Shown here piece by piece: positions 48,393 to 59,224 of a stretch of 64,000 bases of DNA (positions are counted from its first letter, which is position 1; every line of letters starts with the position of its first letter). The stretch spans positions 1 to 64,000 of the forward strand of contig NZ_JRKJ01000018.1 of the NCBI RefSeq assembly GCF_000770795.1, given 5' to 3'. A program made the position numbers and the translations under genes. Source of the DNA: Lysobacter dokdonensis DS-58. Its GTDB lineage: Bacteria > Pseudomonadota > Gammaproteobacteria > Xanthomonadales > Xanthomonadaceae. The notes beneath the pieces are model-generated. The model worked only from the letters and a program-made list of their open reading frames with translations, was not told the origin of the DNA and made no database searches.

Positions 48393-49239
48393 CGCGGCGC
48401 TTTCCGGCGGTCAGTGCGGGGATCAATGCGTTGATCGCGAGCAGGCACACGAACGAGGCGGCGAGCAGCAACGCGGCGATCGCGACCGCGCCGTCGTAGT
48501 CGTATTCCTCCAGGCGGATCGTGATCAGCAGCGGCGCGATCTCCGTCTTGAACGGCAAGTTGCCCGCGATGAAGATCACCGACCCGTATTCGCCCAGCGC
48601 ACGCGCGAAGGCGAGCGAGAAGCCCGTCAGCAGCGCCGGTGCGAGTTCGGGCAACACCACGCGGCGGAACGTGGTGAAGCGGCTCGCGCCGAGCGAGGCG
48701 GCGGCTTCTTCCTGGTCGCGCCCCAGCGTTTCCAATACCGGTTGCAACGTGCGCACCGCGAACGGCAGCCCGATGAACACCAACGCGATCACGATGCCCG
48801 CCGGCGCGTACGCGATCTTGATGCCGTGGGGATCGAACAAGCGCCCGACCCACCCGTTCGGCGAATAGATCGCGGTCAATGCGATGCCCGCCACCGCGGT
48901 GGGCAATGCGAAGGGCAGGTCGACGAGCGCGTCCATCAATCGGCGTCCGGGAAACTCGTAGCGCACGATCACCCACGCGACCAATGCACCCGCGAGCGAT
49001 GCGATCACCGCCGCGATGGCCGATGCACTGAAACTCAGGAACAACGAGGCACGCACGCGCGGATCGGCGAGCACGTGCATCCAACCCTCTCCGCCCAGCC
49101 CCGCCGCACGCACGACGAGCGCGGCGAGGGGCAACAGCACGATCAACCCGAGCCACGCCATGCCCAGGCCGAGGCTCAACCCGAAACCGGGCAGCGGATG
49201 GCGCATCCGCCTCCGCAGGTCGGTCACGACGGTCGACAT
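48385..49239 (-). CDS. cysT: Sulfate ABC transporter permease CysT
   Basis: A 284-residue inner-membrane permease. The loop EEAAASLGASRFTTFRRVVL and the segment LARALGEYGSV-like (FARALGEYGSVIFIAGNLPF) mark the sulfate permease family. It starts 4 bases after the sbp stop. Confidence 0.93.
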   Translation of the reverse strand: MSTVVTDLRRRMRHPLPGFGLSLGLGMAWLGLIVLLPLAALVVRAAGLGGEGWMHVLADPRVRASLFLSFSASAIAAVIASLAGALVAWVIVRYEFPGRRLMDALVDLPFALPTAVAGIALTAIYSPNGWVGRLFDPHGIKIAYAPAGIVIALVFIGLPFAVRTLQPVLETLGRDQEEAAASLGASRFTTFRRVVLPELAPALLTGFSLAFARALGEYGSVIFIAGNLPFKTEIAPLLITIRLEEYDYDGAVAIAALLLAASFVCLLAINALIPALTAGKRRDG

Positions 49240-49243
49240 CGTT

Positions 49244-50242
49244 TCAGCGCCCCGGTTTGTAGATGCGGTCGAAGAAGCCGCCGTCGGTGAAATGCGTCTT
49301 CTGCGCGTTCGCCCAACCGCCGAACGCAGTGTCGATCGTCACCATCGGCACCTTCGGGAATCGCGCGAGCGCGGCGCGCGGCAGGCCCTTCGGCAGCGCA
49401 GGCCGATAGAAGTGGTTCGCGACGATCTGCTGTCCCTGCGGCGTGTAGAGGAAGCGCAGGTAGGCTTCGGCCTGCTGGCGCGTGCCGTGTTTGTCGACGT
49501 TCTTGTCCACCCACGCCACTGGCGGTTCGGCCTTGATGCTCAGCGAAGGCACGACGATGTCGAACTTGCCGCGCGTCTGCGCGTCGTTGGTGGCGAGCAG
49601 CGCTTCGTTCTCCCATGCGATCAGGACATCGCCCATGCCGCGTTCGACGAAGGTCGTCGTCGCGCCGCGCGCGCCGGTGTCCAGCACGGGCACGTTGCGG
49701 AACAACTTGGCCATGTAGTCGACGACCTTGCCACCGTCGCGATACTCGCGCGACGCCCACGCCCAGGCGGCGAGGTAGTTCCAGCGCGCACCGCCCGACG
49801 TTTTCGGATTCGGCGTGATGACGGCGACGCCCGGGCGCGCGAGGTCGTTCCAGTTCCGGATCTTCTTCGGGTTGCCCTTGCGCACGAGGAAGACGATGGT
49901 CGAGGTGTACGGTGCGCTGTTGTAGGGCAGGCGCGACTGCCAGTTCGCGGGCAGGAGTTTGGCCTTCTGCGCGATGGCGTCGATGTCCGCGGCGAGCGCG
50001 AGCGTGACGACGTCCGCGCCGAGGCCTTCGATCACCGCACGTGCCTGCTTGCCCGAGCCGCCGTGCGAGGTGCGCAGGTTGAGGTCTTCGCCGGTCTGTT
50101 TTTTCCATTGCGCGGCGAAGGCGACGTTGACGTCTTCGTAGAGTTCGCGCGTGGGGTCGTAGGAGACGTTGAGCAGCGTCGTACGCGCCGACGCGGTGCC
50201 GGCGAGCAGGACGAGTGCGAACGTGGCGAGGAAAGGTTTCAT
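49244..50242 (-). CDS. sbp: Periplasmic sulfate-binding protein
   Basis: A 332-residue secreted solute-binding protein. A signal peptide (residues 1-19, ending SARTT) is followed by [20 protein letters not shown], a signature of the sulfate-binding family. [13 protein letters not shown] and the [13 protein letters not shown] loops form the anion pocket. The ATG at 50242 gives a normal leader. First gene of the sulfate operon. Confidence 0.93.
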   Translation of the reverse strand: MKPFLATFALVLLAGTASARTTLLNVSYDPTRELYEDVNVAFAAQWKKQTGEDLNLRTSHGGSGKQARAVIEGLGADVVTLALAADIDAIAQKAKLLPANWQSRLPYNSAPYTSTIVFLVRKGNPKKIRNWNDLARPGVAVITPNPKTSGGARWNYLAAWAWASREYRDGGKVVDYMAKLFRNVPVLDTGARGATTTFVERGMGDVLIAWENEALLATNDAQTRGKFDIVVPSLSIKAEPPVAWVDKNVDKHGTRQQAEAYLRFLYTPQGQQIVANHFYRPALPKGLPRAALARFPKVPMVTIDTAFGGWANAQKTHFTDGGFFDRIYKPGR

Positions 50243-50396
50243 TCGTGACCGTCGGGGGAGTGGAAAGCGGGGCATACGGTTGCGCAGGTTCGTCCGGGCG
50301 CCATTCGGGATGCGTGATGGCCTTGGCCCATCGTCCTCTTGCACCGCCCATCGCGTCGGCGTATTGCTGCCCCGACCAAGCGACGGAGAGCCGGGC

Positions 50397-50741
50397 ATGC
50401 GTCTTCGGGGATCGATGTTGTCGTTGGGCGCGCTGGCCGCGCTCGCCGCGTGTTCGAACAACGGGTACGTCACGTTCCGTGGCGCCCTGCTCGTCCCGCC
50501 CGCCGGGCAGCAGGGCGAATGCCGCCTGTCGCTGCCGCAGTTCAAGGACACGCCGGACGAAGGCGACTACACCCGCGAGATCCACGGGCAATTCCAGCAA
50601 TCCTTCCCCATCGATGCGCAGACCCGCGATTACGAGGTCGAGATCGCCTGTGCGGGGTACGAGCCCCTGCGCCGGACGGTGCACCTGGACCAGGGGGAGT
50701 TCGGGGTCGACTTGGGAAATCTGGTCCTCGAAAAGCGCTGA
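50397..50741 (+). CDS. Small predicted lipoprotein
   Basis: A 114-residue protein with a lipobox (LAAC at about residues 16-19, [16 protein letters not shown]). The mature part has a carboxypeptidase-regulatory-like beta fold feel ([35 protein letters not shown]). GGAGAG precedes the ATG. Its 5' end faces the sbp start divergently. No family assignment is certain. Confidence 0.75.
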   Translation: MRLRGSMLSLGALAALAACSNNGYVTFRGALLVPPAGQQGECRLSLPQFKDTPDEGDYTREIHGQFQQSFPIDAQTRDYEVEIACAGYEPLRRTVHLDQGEFGVDLGNLVLEKR

Positions 50742-50760
50742 GGTCTTTCGCGTCAGCCAC

Positions 50761-50790
50761 TTGACGCGCAAACGCGAATCACTATCATTT
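50761..50790 (+). promoter_or_regulatory. Promoter with overlapping Fur box
   Basis: TTGACG (50761-50766) and TATCAT (50783-50788) are separated by 16 bases. The segment AATCACTATCATT (50777-50789) matches the Fur-type AATCATTATCATT with a single difference and covers the -10 element. Iron repression of the downstream heme-type gene is predicted. Confidence 0.65.
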
Positions 50791-50818
50791 GCCGCTAGAC
50801 AGGCTCGGCGGCAAATGG

Positions 50819-51373
50819 ATGCTTTGGCACGCGCGGACATCGCAGGCCCCACCCGGCACGCAGCAGGCGTTGCCCACCCCGGCGCAGCTGGCCGGCCTGG
50901 GCCCGGTGCTGTGCCTGTCGCGGGTGCAACCCGGCGGCGCGCTGGCCGGATGGGCCCAGGCCGCGCGGTCCGAGGTGGCATGCGCCGTCGAGCGTGAAGG
51001 CCCCTGCGAGGCAATCCATTTCGTCGATCTCCGCGGCCGCCCCTGCTGGCGCCTCTACCTGCTGCCCGACAGCGACTTCCTGGCCTGGGATGCGCTGATC
51101 GCGCCGCTGCGCAAGCGCGTCGACCGCGCATGGCACGCCGCGCGCGGCCATCGCCTCGAGCGCCGCCTCCATGTCGAACGCTGGTCGGCGACCGTGCTGT
51201 CGCTGCGGGCCACGTGGTCGCACGTCGACGAGCGCCTGGCGCTCGCGGCGGATCGGTGTTTCGTCTCCCCGCTCGGCCTGTCGATCGCGCATCGAATCGC
51301 GCGCAACGAAGGCATCCCGCTCGACGCCCCGAATTCCACCGATTGCTGCTGCGCGCACCACGCGTGGCGATGA
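50819..51373 (+). CDS. HemS/ChuX-like heme utilisation protein
   Basis: A 184-residue single-domain protein. The region IHFVDLRGRPCWRLYLLPDS resembles the HemS/ChuX/HutX sheet strand (typically QFFDAEG...FKIYL). A second helical part holds DRAWHAARGHRLERRLHVE. Family match is by eye and modest. Its promoter carries a Fur box, which agrees with a heme or iron role. No heme transporter is adjacent. The 3' tail ends with CCCAHHAWR. The ATG at 50819 is chosen; a TTG at 50789 is possible. Confidence 0.6.
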   Translation: MLWHARTSQAPPGTQQALPTPAQLAGLGPVLCLSRVQPGGALAGWAQAARSEVACAVEREGPCEAIHFVDLRGRPCWRLYLLPDSDFLAWDALIAPLRKRVDRAWHAARGHRLERRLHVERWSATVLSLRATWSHVDERLALAADRCFVSPLGLSIAHRIARNEGIPLDAPNSTDCCCAHHAWR

Positions 51374-51455
51374 CCGCCTTTCCGGCAACTACAAGAAGGA
51401 TCGGCCTACATCGTTGCGCCGGTGATGCTGACGGCGCTGGCCTGGTCGTTGTGGC

Positions 51456-52754
51456 TTACGCGGATGACGAAGGGTTGGCGAGACGGCGGCGCAATTCGGT
51501 CAATCGCATGTCCCCCGCTCCACCCGGCGAAACACGCGCCGCCAGACTCGCCGAAGGATCGCCTTCCGCCCACTTCGCCGGATCGGACGCCTGCTTGTAC
51601 GCCTCGCGGAACGGCACGCCCTCGCGTGCGAGATCGACCGCCAGGTCCGTCGCATACATCGACGGATCGAGCGCCTCGCGCATGCGGTCGACGTTCCAGT
51701 CGAGGTTGCGCAACAAATCCGGCAACAACGCGAGCGCGGCCAGGCCCTTGCCGAAGCCATGGAACAGTGCACCCTTCGAAATCTGCAGGTCCCGGTGGTA
51801 ACCGCCCGGCAACGACAGCAGGTGTTCGATCTCGCTGCGCGCGGCCGCAACGCTGGCATAGGTGCCGCGCATCAGCTCGACGACATCGGGGTTGCGTTTG
51901 TTCGGCATGATCGAACTGCCCGTCGTGTACTGCGAGGGCAGGCGCACGAATCCGTACTCCGCCGTCGTGAACACGCTCAGGTCCCACGCCAGGCGGCGCA
52001 GGTCGAGCATCGCGCTCCCGAGCGTTTCCAGCGCGGCGATCTCGAACTTCCCACGCGAGAGTTGCGCGTAGAGGGGCGAGACCTGCATGCGCGCGAAACC
52101 CAACGCTTCGGTCGTGTGCCCGCGATCGAGCGGGAGATTCACGCCGTACCCGGCGGCCGTGCCGAGCGGATTGGCATCCACCCACGCGCGCGTGTCGGTG
52201 GCGCGTTGCGCATCGTCGATGAACGCTTCGGCCCACCCCGCCCACCACATGCCCGCGGAAGAGACGACGGCGCGTTGCAAGTGCGTGTATCCCGGCATCG
52301 GAATCGACGCCTCGGCCTCCGCGCGATCCAGCGCGATGCCCGCCACTTCGCGGCACAACGCCTGCACCAATGCGAGCTTGTCCTTCAGCCACAGACGCGT
52401 GGCGACGAGGATCTGGTCGTTGCGGCTGCGGCCGGCGTGGATGCGACGCCCCGCGTCGCCGAGGCGCTCGGTCAGGCGCGCTTCGATGGCCGAATGCCCG
52501 TCCTCGAAGCGCGCATCGAGCACGAACGCACCGCTGCGGAAATCCTCCGCCAGCGCGGTCAACTCACGTTCGAGCCCCGCGAGCTCATCGCTCGTGAGCA
52601 TTCCGATCCGCTGCAACCCCTGCGCATGGGCGCGGCTGGCGGCGATGTCGTGCAGGAAGAATTCGCGATCGAGCAGCACGTCGTCGCCGGCGAGGAACGA
52701 TTGAATCTGCGCGTCGACCCGGACGCCCGGCTTCTGCCACAACAGGTCGCTCAT
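51456..52754 (-). CDS. argH: Argininosuccinate lyase
   Basis: A 432-residue fumarase/aspartase-superfamily enzyme that cleaves argininosuccinate to arginine and fumarate. The signature [18 protein letters not shown] with its flexible loop, the [11 protein letters not shown] segment and HAGRSRNDQ are clear. The ATG overlaps the argC stop by four bases. It is the last gene of the arginine operon. Confidence 0.95.
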   Translation of the reverse strand: MSDLLWQKPGVRVDAQIQSFLAGDDVLLDREFFLHDIAASRAHAQGLQRIGMLTSDELAGLERELTALAEDFRSGAFVLDARFEDGHSAIEARLTERLGDAGRRIHAGRSRNDQILVATRLWLKDKLALVQALCREVAGIALDRAEAEASIPMPGYTHLQRAVVSSAGMWWAGWAEAFIDDAQRATDTRAWVDANPLGTAAGYGVNLPLDRGHTTEALGFARMQVSPLYAQLSRGKFEIAALETLGSAMLDLRRLAWDLSVFTTAEYGFVRLPSQYTTGSSIMPNKRNPDVVELMRGTYASVAAARSEIEHLLSLPGGYHRDLQISKGALFHGFGKGLAALALLPDLLRNLDWNVDRMREALDPSMYATDLAVDLAREGVPFREAYKQASDPAKWAEGDPSASLAARVSPGGAGDMRLTELRRRLANPSSSA

Positions 52755-53722
52755 GCGGCCTCCGCGTGCGCATCGAGGGGAATGCCGGCGAACTCGTCGA
52801 AACCGAACGCCAGGTTGAGGTTCTGCATGGCCTGCGTGGCCGCGCCCTTGAGGAGATTGTCCTCAGTGGCGACGACGACCAGGCGATGCCCGTCCTCCGA
52901 CAGCGTGAAGCCGCCGATGTCCACGTGGTGGCGGCCGGCGATGCCGCTGACCCACGGCGCGTCGTCGACGACGCGCACAAGCGGTTCGCTGGCATACGCC
53001 TCGCGATAACGCGCACGCACGGCGTCGCGATCGAAGGCGGTGCGCAGATGCAGGTTCGCCGTGATGGTCAGCCCGCGGAAATGCGGCGCGACGTGCGGCA
53101 TGAATTCGATCGGATGCCGCAACCGCGCACTCACCTCGCGCTCGTGCACGTGGCCCGTGAGCGCGTACGGCATGAGGTTGTCGAGCAACTTGCCCGGATC
53201 GTTCTTGTCCGAGGGCGTCGTGCCCGCGCCGGAGTAACCCGAGACACCGAAACATTGCACCGGCCCGTCGAGGAACTCGCGCATCGGCGCGACCGCCAGT
53301 TGCATCGCGGTCGCGTAGCAGCCCGGGTTGCTGATGCGGCGCTGGCCTGCATGCTTCGCACGCGTCAGCTCCGGCAAGCCGTAGTACCACTGCGGGTCGA
53401 AGCGGAAGTCCGCCGACAGGTCGACGATCACCGGATCGACATCCGCGAAATCGAACGCCGCCACGTAGGCGGCGGCTTTCCCATTCGGCAGCGCGAGCAC
53501 CACGGCGTCGGCGCCCAGCGCCGGAATATCCTCGAGCGCAGGGGCGCTGTAACGCAGCTCGCCCAGGTACGCGGGCTCGAACTCCGCGACGCGATGCCCC
53601 GCCCGCTCGCGCGAGGAGACGTACGCCAGGTCGAACTGCGGGTGCCCGCAGATGAGCTTGATCAGTTCGGTGCCGACGTGCCCCCGCGCACCGACGATGC
53701 CGATGGTCGCCTTGCCGCTCAT
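52751..53722 (-). CDS. argC: N-acetyl-gamma-glutamyl-phosphate reductase
   Basis: A 323-residue NADP-dependent enzyme. The N-terminal [14 protein letters not shown] binds NADP, the active Cys is in [13 protein letters not shown], and [12 protein letters not shown] belongs to the catalytic region. It reduces N-acetylglutamyl phosphate to the semialdehyde. It overlaps the acetyltransferase stop by four bases. Confidence 0.94.
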   Translation of the reverse strand: MSGKATIGIVGARGHVGTELIKLICGHPQFDLAYVSSRERAGHRVAEFEPAYLGELRYSAPALEDIPALGADAVVLALPNGKAAAYVAAFDFADVDPVIVDLSADFRFDPQWYYGLPELTRAKHAGQRRISNPGCYATAMQLAVAPMREFLDGPVQCFGVSGYSGAGTTPSDKNDPGKLLDNLMPYALTGHVHEREVSARLRHPIEFMPHVAPHFRGLTITANLHLRTAFDRDAVRARYREAYASEPLVRVVDDAPWVSGIAGRHHVDIGGFTLSEDGHRLVVVATEDNLLKGAATQAMQNLNLAFGFDEFAGIPLDAHAEAA

Positions 53723-54318
53723 GCGTGACGCCCCATGCGGCCGATGAGGTTCTGCTTCACCGCCGGCCACTCCGCATCGATGATCGAGAAGTTCACCGTG
53801 TCGCGCAGCGTGCCGTCGCGATGGCGGACGTGGTTGCGCGTGATGCCTTCTTCCTTCGCGCCCAGGCGCGCGATGGCGGTGCGCGAGGCGAGGTTGAACC
53901 AGCTCGTCTGCAATCCGACCGAGGCGCAGCGCAAGGTTTCGAACGCATGGCCGAGCAGCAACAACTTCGCTTCGGTATTCAGGCCCGTGCGCTGCACGCT
54001 CGCGGCATACCAGGTGTACCCGATCTGCAAGCGCGGCACTTCGGGTGCGAGCTCGTAGTAGCGCGTGGTGCCGACGATCTTGCCTGCGCCATCGCGGACG
54101 ACGAATGCGAGCTGGTCGCCTTTCGCCTGCTTGCCGAGCGCGCCGTCGATGTAGGCATCGACGTCCTTGGCTTCCGGCACGTTCGTGAACCACAGGTCGT
54201 ACAGCCGGCCATCCTCCACTGCTGCGCGCAGGCCGTCGGCGTGCGCGGGCGTCAACGCTTCCAGGCTGACATGGCGGCCCCGCAAGGTCGGCGGCGTCGT
54301 CCAATCGGCGGTCGTCAT
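53719..54318 (-). CDS. GNAT acetyltransferase within the arg operon
   Basis: A 199-residue RimJ/RimL-like GNAT. The binding loop sits around [21 protein letters not shown], and the conserved LGAKEEGI and NFSIIDAEW segments are typical of the ribosomal-protein-like acetyltransferases. It overlaps the neighbouring argC and argAB genes by four bases each. The substrate is unknown, though its place among arg genes may matter. Confidence 0.85.
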   Translation of the reverse strand: MTTADWTTPPTLRGRHVSLEALTPAHADGLRAAVEDGRLYDLWFTNVPEAKDVDAYIDGALGKQAKGDQLAFVVRDGAGKIVGTTRYYELAPEVPRLQIGYTWYAASVQRTGLNTEAKLLLLGHAFETLRCASVGLQTSWFNLASRTAIARLGAKEEGITRNHVRHRDGTLRDTVNFSIIDAEWPAVKQNLIGRMGRHA

Positions 54319-55649
54319 GCCGCATCCTCCAGGGTGGCGGGCCTTGCGGCGCAATGATCGACGCAGCGCGCGATTTCGTCGAGCGATTCGACCCCGTACC
54401 AGTACACGTCCCAGCGCGGCTGCTTCAGGCACCCGTCGCTTTCGGAGAAATAGAACGCGTTGACCGGATTGCCGCGGCGCGAGCGCCAGAACATGCGCGG
54501 GTTTTCCTCGCGCATGACGTTCCAGACCGCACGGCCGAGGCCTTCGCCCTGCGCTTCGTCGAGGACGGCGAACTTGTCGAGGTACACGCCCGCATCCTCC
54601 TGCGTGAGGATCACCGCGACGCGGTAATTCTCGCTGACGTACGCACGATGCAGCGTCGTGCGCTCGAAGTAATCCGGCAACAGCTTGCGTCCGAACGCGG
54701 ACTCGATGAGCGTGCGCATGCGCGGCAGGTCGAGTTCGTCCCAGCGCGTCGCCGACAGCACGCGTTCGCCACGCCGCACCAAGGTGCCGGAGCCGGTGTG
54801 CGTGAACAGTTCCTTCGCCAACTCGGCCGGCCGAGTGATCGACACGGATGTCGACAGCGGCAGCGTGTCGAGCAACGCCTTGATCTGTTCGATCTTGACC
54901 TTCATGCCGCCATGGATCCACGGCTGCGCGATCAGATGTTCGTACTCGGTCGAGAGATTGATCGAGTCGATCACGTTGCCCGCATCGTCCAGCAGGCCGC
55001 CCGTGCCGGTGAGGAACACGATCTTGTACGGTTGGAGCTTCTGCACGAGCTCGTTCGCCGCGAAGTCGGCGTTGATGTTGAGGATCTGTCCGCCGGCGGT
55101 TTCGCCCAGGCTTGCGATGACCGGGATCGAACCGGCCTGCAGGCTCGCCTGGATCGGCGCGAGGTCGACGCGCTTCACTTCGCCCACCAGGCCGAGCGAT
55201 TCGCGATCGAGATACTCGGCTTCGAACACGCCGCTGACGATCGACGTCGCGCGCGCGTCCTGCGCCTGCAGTGCTTCGACGAGCTTGAGGTTCTGCGCAT
55301 GGAAGACGCGTCGGACGATCGCCAACGCTTCGGGCGACGTCACGCGCAACCCGTTCACCGTGCGCTTCTCGATACCGGCGGCGGCGAGTTCGTCGTCGAG
55401 CTGCGGGCCCGCGCCGTGCAGCACGATGGGCGTGAGGCCGACGTCCTGCAGGAACGCGAGCGACGAGGTCAGCGCTTCGAGATCGTCGCGCAGCACCGCG
55501 CCGCCGACCTTGACGACGGCGAAGCGCGCCGCGTCCAGTTGCGAGAAGCGCTTGAGGTACTGCGAGATCTCCTTCGCGCCGGCCATGCTCGAAAGCAGTC
55601 GGACGATGGTCTGGCGGGTCTGGGGATCGTGGATGTGCATGACGTTCAT
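54315..55649 (-). CDS. argB: Bifunctional N-acetylglutamate kinase / synthase
   Basis: A 444-residue fusion. Residues 1 to about 290 are the amino acid kinase domain, with [35 protein letters not shown] and [15 protein letters not shown]. The C-terminal 150 residues are a GNAT-like NAGS domain: [38 protein letters not shown] and [15 protein letters not shown]. This NAGK/NAGS fusion is characteristic of Xanthomonadaceae. The ATG overlaps the deacetylase stop by four bases. Confidence 0.94.
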   Translation of the reverse strand: MNVMHIHDPQTRQTIVRLLSSMAGAKEISQYLKRFSQLDAARFAVVKVGGAVLRDDLEALTSSLAFLQDVGLTPIVLHGAGPQLDDELAAAGIEKRTVNGLRVTSPEALAIVRRVFHAQNLKLVEALQAQDARATSIVSGVFEAEYLDRESLGLVGEVKRVDLAPIQASLQAGSIPVIASLGETAGGQILNINADFAANELVQKLQPYKIVFLTGTGGLLDDAGNVIDSINLSTEYEHLIAQPWIHGGMKVKIEQIKALLDTLPLSTSVSITRPAELAKELFTHTGSGTLVRRGERVLSATRWDELDLPRMRTLIESAFGRKLLPDYFERTTLHRAYVSENYRVAVILTQEDAGVYLDKFAVLDEAQGEGLGRAVWNVMREENPRMFWRSRRGNPVNAFYFSESDGCLKQPRWDVYWYGVESLDEIARCVDHCAARPATLEDAA

Positions 55650-56728
55650 TCGAGGATGCGCACGATGGAGTCGGTGTAACGCTGCAGTTGGTCGAGGGCG
55701 ACCCATTCGTCGGCGGTGTGCGCCTGGGCGATGTCGCCCGGTCCGTAGACGAATGCGGTCATGCCCGCGCGCGAGAAGAGCGACGCCTCGGTCCAGAAAT
55801 CGACGGCGTTGCCGATGGGCAGGCCGAGCTCGTCGGCGAGGTCGCGCGCTTCCAGGCGCCGCGCTTCGGCGAGCGCGATGTCGCCCGACGGCAGCGACGG
55901 GCCGCGGAAGGTTTCTTCGTAGCGGGCGAGCGCGCCGGGTTCGGCGAGCTTGCCGAACGCGTCGTGCAACTGCTCGAACGCCATCGACGGCAACGGACGG
56001 AACCCGAAACGCACTTCCGCCGCCGGCGCGATCACGTTCGCCTTGATGCCGCCTTCGACGCGGCCGATGTTGAAGCGCAGACCCGTCAGCCCGCCGAAGC
56101 GCTGGTGCGATTCGGCGTCCACGAGATCCAGCGCGCGGCTGCCCCAGCGCATCGCGTGGTGCAGCGCGCTGGCGTGCAGCGCGTTCTCGCCCGACGCATG
56201 GCCCGCCTGGCCCTGGAAACGCAGCAACACCGAACTGATGCCACGATGCGCGAGCACCGCTTCGCATTGCGTGGGTTCGGCAATGATCGCTTCGGCGAAC
56301 CCGTGATCGCGTGCGAGGAATGCATCGATGCAGCGCGCGTCGTTGGCTTCCTCGTCGCTGCTGAACAGGAACGCCGCGTCGCCCTGCGTCACGCCTGCTG
56401 CGGCGACCAGGCCCGCAGCCGCGCCCTTGATGTCGCATGCGCCCAGGCCGATCGCACGATCGGCCGTGATGCGCAGGCGCAACGGATCGGCCGTCCACGC
56501 GGGCGAGGACGGCACCGTGTCGAGATGGACGTTGAACACGCGGCGCGGGTTGCCGCGCACGGCGAGCAGCGACACCGCGCCCTCGCCATGGTCGGTCACC
56601 GTGCACTCGAAGCCCGGCAGATGCGCGCGCAGGTACGCGAAGATGCCCGCCGTCGTGATCGCCCGCGGCGGGTTGCGCGTGTCGAACGATACGAGCGATT
56701 CGAGATGGCGAAGGACGCGATCGAGCAC
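55646..56728 (-). CDS. argE: N-acetylcitrulline/acetylornithine deacetylase
   Basis: A 360-residue M20 metallopeptidase. Metal ligands are in [31 protein letters not shown] and [11 protein letters not shown], and a C-terminal histidine sits in [11 protein letters not shown]. In this operon context the substrate is inferred to be N-acetyl-citrulline. The start is one base after the argG stop region and is tightly coupled to argB. Confidence 0.92.
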   Translation of the reverse strand: MLDRVLRHLESLVSFDTRNPPRAITTAGIFAYLRAHLPGFECTVTDHGEGAVSLLAVRGNPRRVFNVHLDTVPSSPAWTADPLRLRITADRAIGLGACDIKGAAAGLVAAAGVTQGDAAFLFSSDEEANDARCIDAFLARDHGFAEAIIAEPTQCEAVLAHRGISSVLLRFQGQAGHASGENALHASALHHAMRWGSRALDLVDAESHQRFGGLTGLRFNIGRVEGGIKANVIAPAAEVRFGFRPLPSMAFEQLHDAFGKLAEPGALARYEETFRGPSLPSGDIALAEARRLEARDLADELGLPIGNAVDFWTEASLFSRAGMTAFVYGPGDIAQAHTADEWVALDQLQRYTDSIVRILE

Positions 56729-56729
56729 C

Positions 56730-57929
56730 TCAGCGGTCCTTTTCGTTCACCTGGGCCCACAACGTGCTGCTCATGCCGAACAGGCGGATGAAGCCTTCGG
56801 CTTCCTCCACGCCCCAGTCGGCCGATTGCGCGTAGGTGGCGCCCTTCGCATTGAGCAGGTGCGGCGAACGGATTGCGACTGCGTCGACGCGGCCGCCGCG
56901 CGTTTCGAGCACGACTTCGCCGTTGACCATGCGCTGGCTGGAGGCGAGGAAGGCTTCGAGGTCGGTCTTCAGCGGATCATGGTAGAAGCCTTCGTACACG
57001 AGCTCGACCCACTTGCGCGCCACGTCCGGCTTGAAGCGGTTCTGCTGCTTGGTCAGCACCGCTTCCTCCAGTGCGCGATGCGCGGCGAGCAACGCGGCCA
57101 GGCCCGGGGCTTCGTACACGATGCGGCCCTTCAGGCCGATCGTCGTATCGCCGGTGTACATGCCGCGGCCCACGCCGTACGGCGCGAACAGGGCGTTGAG
57201 CTTGGCGAGCAACTGCGCACCGGGCATCTGCTTGCCGTCGATCGACACTGCTTCGCCTTTCACGAACGCGATCGTCACTTGCAGCGCATCGGCCGGCCAT
57301 TGCTCGCGCGGTGCGCACCAACCGCGGGCGCCTTCGCCCGGCGCTTCCCATTTGTCGATCTCACCGCCCGACAACGTCACGCCGAGCAGGTTTTCGTTGA
57401 TCGTGTAGGCCTTCTGCTTGGCGCGCACGGCGAAGCCGCGTTCCTCGAGGTACGCCTGTTCGTACGCGCGCGTCTGCGTGTGCTCCTTCTGGATCTCGCG
57501 GATCGGCGCGACGATCGTGTAATCGCCGCTCGCCTTCACCGCCAGATCGAAACGCACCTGGTCGTTGCCCATGCCCGTGCAGCCATGCGCGATCGCGCGC
57601 GTGCCGAGTGCATGTGCGCGTGCGAGCGTCGCATCGACGATCAGGTAACGGTCCGACACCAGCAGCGGATACTGGCCCTGGTAACCCTCGCCCGCCATGA
57701 CGAAGGGCTTGACGAAGCCGTCCCAGATCGCGGGACCGCCGTCGATGGTGACGTGCGAGGCCACCCCGAGTTCCGCGGCGCGCGCTTCGATGGTCGCGCG
57801 TTCTTCCGCATCGACGCCGCCGGTGTCGGCGAACACGGTGTGAACGTTCCAGCCCTGCTCCTGCAGGTACGGCACGCAGAAGGAGGTGTCGAGGCCGCCG
57901 GAAAAGGCGAGGACGATGTCTTTGTTCAT
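56730..57929 (-). CDS. argG: Argininosuccinate synthase
   Basis: A 399-residue ATP-pyrophosphatase-type ligase. The ATP loop is [33 protein letters not shown] and [20 protein letters not shown] are conserved substrate-binding segments. Here it is placed between the transcarbamylase and the deacetylase genes. The ATG at 57929 has a GGAG-like region before it. Confidence 0.94.
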   Translation of the reverse strand: MNKDIVLAFSGGLDTSFCVPYLQEQGWNVHTVFADTGGVDAEERATIEARAAELGVASHVTIDGGPAIWDGFVKPFVMAGEGYQGQYPLLVSDRYLIVDATLARAHALGTRAIAHGCTGMGNDQVRFDLAVKASGDYTIVAPIREIQKEHTQTRAYEQAYLEERGFAVRAKQKAYTINENLLGVTLSGGEIDKWEAPGEGARGWCAPREQWPADALQVTIAFVKGEAVSIDGKQMPGAQLLAKLNALFAPYGVGRGMYTGDTTIGLKGRIVYEAPGLAALLAAHRALEEAVLTKQQNRFKPDVARKWVELVYEGFYHDPLKTDLEAFLASSQRMVNGEVVLETRGGRVDAVAIRSPHLLNAKGATYAQSADWGVEEAEGFIRLFGMSSTLWAQVNEKDR

Positions 57930-57955
57930 TGGAGATCGGTTCCGGGAATAAGGAG

Positions 57956-58984
57956 TCAGCGGCGCTGGCCGATGAGCGAGGCCATGACCGCTTTCTGCAC
58001 GTGCAGGCGGTTCTCGGCTTCGTCGATGGCGATGCATTGCGGCGAATCCATCACCGCGTCGGTGGCCTTCACGTTGCGGCGCAGCGGCAGGCAGTGCGAG
58101 AACACGCCGTTGTTCGTCAACGCCATCTTGGCTTCGTCGACGATGAAGTGCTGGTGCGCATCGCGGATGGGCTTTTCCGGCGCCCAGTTGCCGAAGTACG
58201 GCAGCGCGCCCCAGCTCTTGGCATACACGGCATCGGCGCCGCGATACGCGCTTTCGATGTCGTGGCTGACCTGCAGGGAGCCGCCGCTTTCGGCGACGTT
58301 CTGCGCGGCCCACTGCATGTAGCGCTCGTCGAGGATGTACTCGGGCGTCGGGCACAGCAGCGTCACGTCCATGCCCATGCGCGTGGCGATGGTGAGCGCG
58401 GAGTTGGCCACCGCGGTGTTCAGCGGCTTGGGGTGGTAGGTCCACGTCAGCACGTATTTCTTGCCGCGCAGGTCGGTGGTGCCGAAGTGTTCCTGCAGCG
58501 CCAGGATGTGCGCGAGCTCCTGGCACGGGTGCGTGATCGTCTCCATGTTGATCACCGGCACCGACGAATATTTCGCGAACCCCTTCAGCACGCGGTCTTC
58601 GCGATCCAGCGACCAGTCGACGAACTTCGGGAACGCACGCACGCCGATCAGGTCCACGTAGCGCGACAGCACGCGCGCGACTTCGGCGATGTGCTCTTCG
58701 GTTTCGCCGTCCATCACCGTGCCGAGGTCGAACTCGATCGGCCAGGCGTCCTTCCCCGGCTGCAGCACCACGGCGTGGCCGCCGAGCTGGAAGGCGCCGA
58801 TCTCGAAGCTCGTGCGCGTGCGCATCGAGCTGTTGAAGAACACCAGCGCGATGGACTTGCCTTCGAGTGCCCGCGGGCCGAGCGGCTGCTGCTTGTACTG
58901 CGCAGCCATCGCGAGCACGGCGTCGAGCTCGTCGCGCGACCAGTCCTGGGTGTTGAGGAAGTGCCGGAGCGGAACCTGTTTCAT
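57956..58984 (-). CDS. argF': N-acetylornithine transcarbamylase
   Basis: A 342-residue transcarbamylase of the AOTCase type. The carbamoyl phosphate loop is [13 protein letters not shown], with [11 protein letters not shown] and [13 protein letters not shown]. The usual ornithine-specific SMG loop is replaced by [17 protein letters not shown], typical of N-acetylornithine use (EC 2.1.3.9). This determines that the cell makes arginine through N-acetylcitrulline. It is the first structural gene of the arg operon, with a 240-base leader. Confidence 0.95.
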   Translation of the reverse strand: MKQVPLRHFLNTQDWSRDELDAVLAMAAQYKQQPLGPRALEGKSIALVFFNSSMRTRTSFEIGAFQLGGHAVVLQPGKDAWPIEFDLGTVMDGETEEHIAEVARVLSRYVDLIGVRAFPKFVDWSLDREDRVLKGFAKYSSVPVINMETITHPCQELAHILALQEHFGTTDLRGKKYVLTWTYHPKPLNTAVANSALTIATRMGMDVTLLCPTPEYILDERYMQWAAQNVAESGGSLQVSHDIESAYRGADAVYAKSWGALPYFGNWAPEKPIRDAHQHFIVDEAKMALTNNGVFSHCLPLRRNVKATDAVMDSPQCIAIDEAENRLHVQKAVMASLIGQRR

Positions 58985-59025
58985 GGAGCGTCCTGTGGGG
59001 AAGGAAATCGCCGGGCCATGAACGA

Positions 59026-59090
59026 AGAAACCCAGCGCAAGGGCTGGGTTTCTGGCGGATCCGATACGACGCGGCGCGCTACCCAGCGAA
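59026..59090 (-). promoter_or_regulatory. Candidate transcription attenuator of the arginine operon
   Basis: On the minus strand, AGAAACCCAGC (59053-59043) and GCTGGGTTTCT (59036-59026) form a perfect 11-bp terminator-style hairpin, followed by a TCGTT tail, 42 bases before argF'. An upstream GCTGGGT (59087-59081), which covers the end of a small leader ORF, can pair instead with the same ACCCAGC, giving a possible antiterminator. The U-tract is weak, and the hairpin could simply end the upstream gene. Confidence 0.45.
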
Positions 59091-59183
59091 AATGTGGGGG
59101 AGCGGTCGGCGCGCGCGCGAGGTCATGCCCGCCGCCATGTAGGCGGAGGTGAGGACGTCGGCGTCGGCGCGGCAGGTCTGCAT
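59079..59183 (-). CDS. Possible arginine leader peptide
   Basis: A 34-codon reading frame [10 protein letters not shown]...[14 protein letters not shown]. Three arginines in four codons (Arg23, Arg25, Arg26) come 7-8 codons before the UAG stop, and its last two codons overlap attenuator segment A. There is no strong ribosome site, and shorter starts at internal ATGs (codons 16 and 20) are possible. High GC makes chance open frames likely. Confidence 0.3.
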   Translation of the reverse strand: MQTCRADADVLTSAYMAAGMTSRARRPLPHIFAG

Positions 59184-59224
59184 CGGGCGCGCATGGTCGC
59201 ACCGACGGGCCGTCGTTGCAATGT

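Noticed and set aside
51374-51455. A short hydrophobic frame between the HemS-like gene and argH
   Set aside because: The frame reads [18 protein letters not shown] and then runs into argH antisense; no ribosome site and no conservation signal can be seen.
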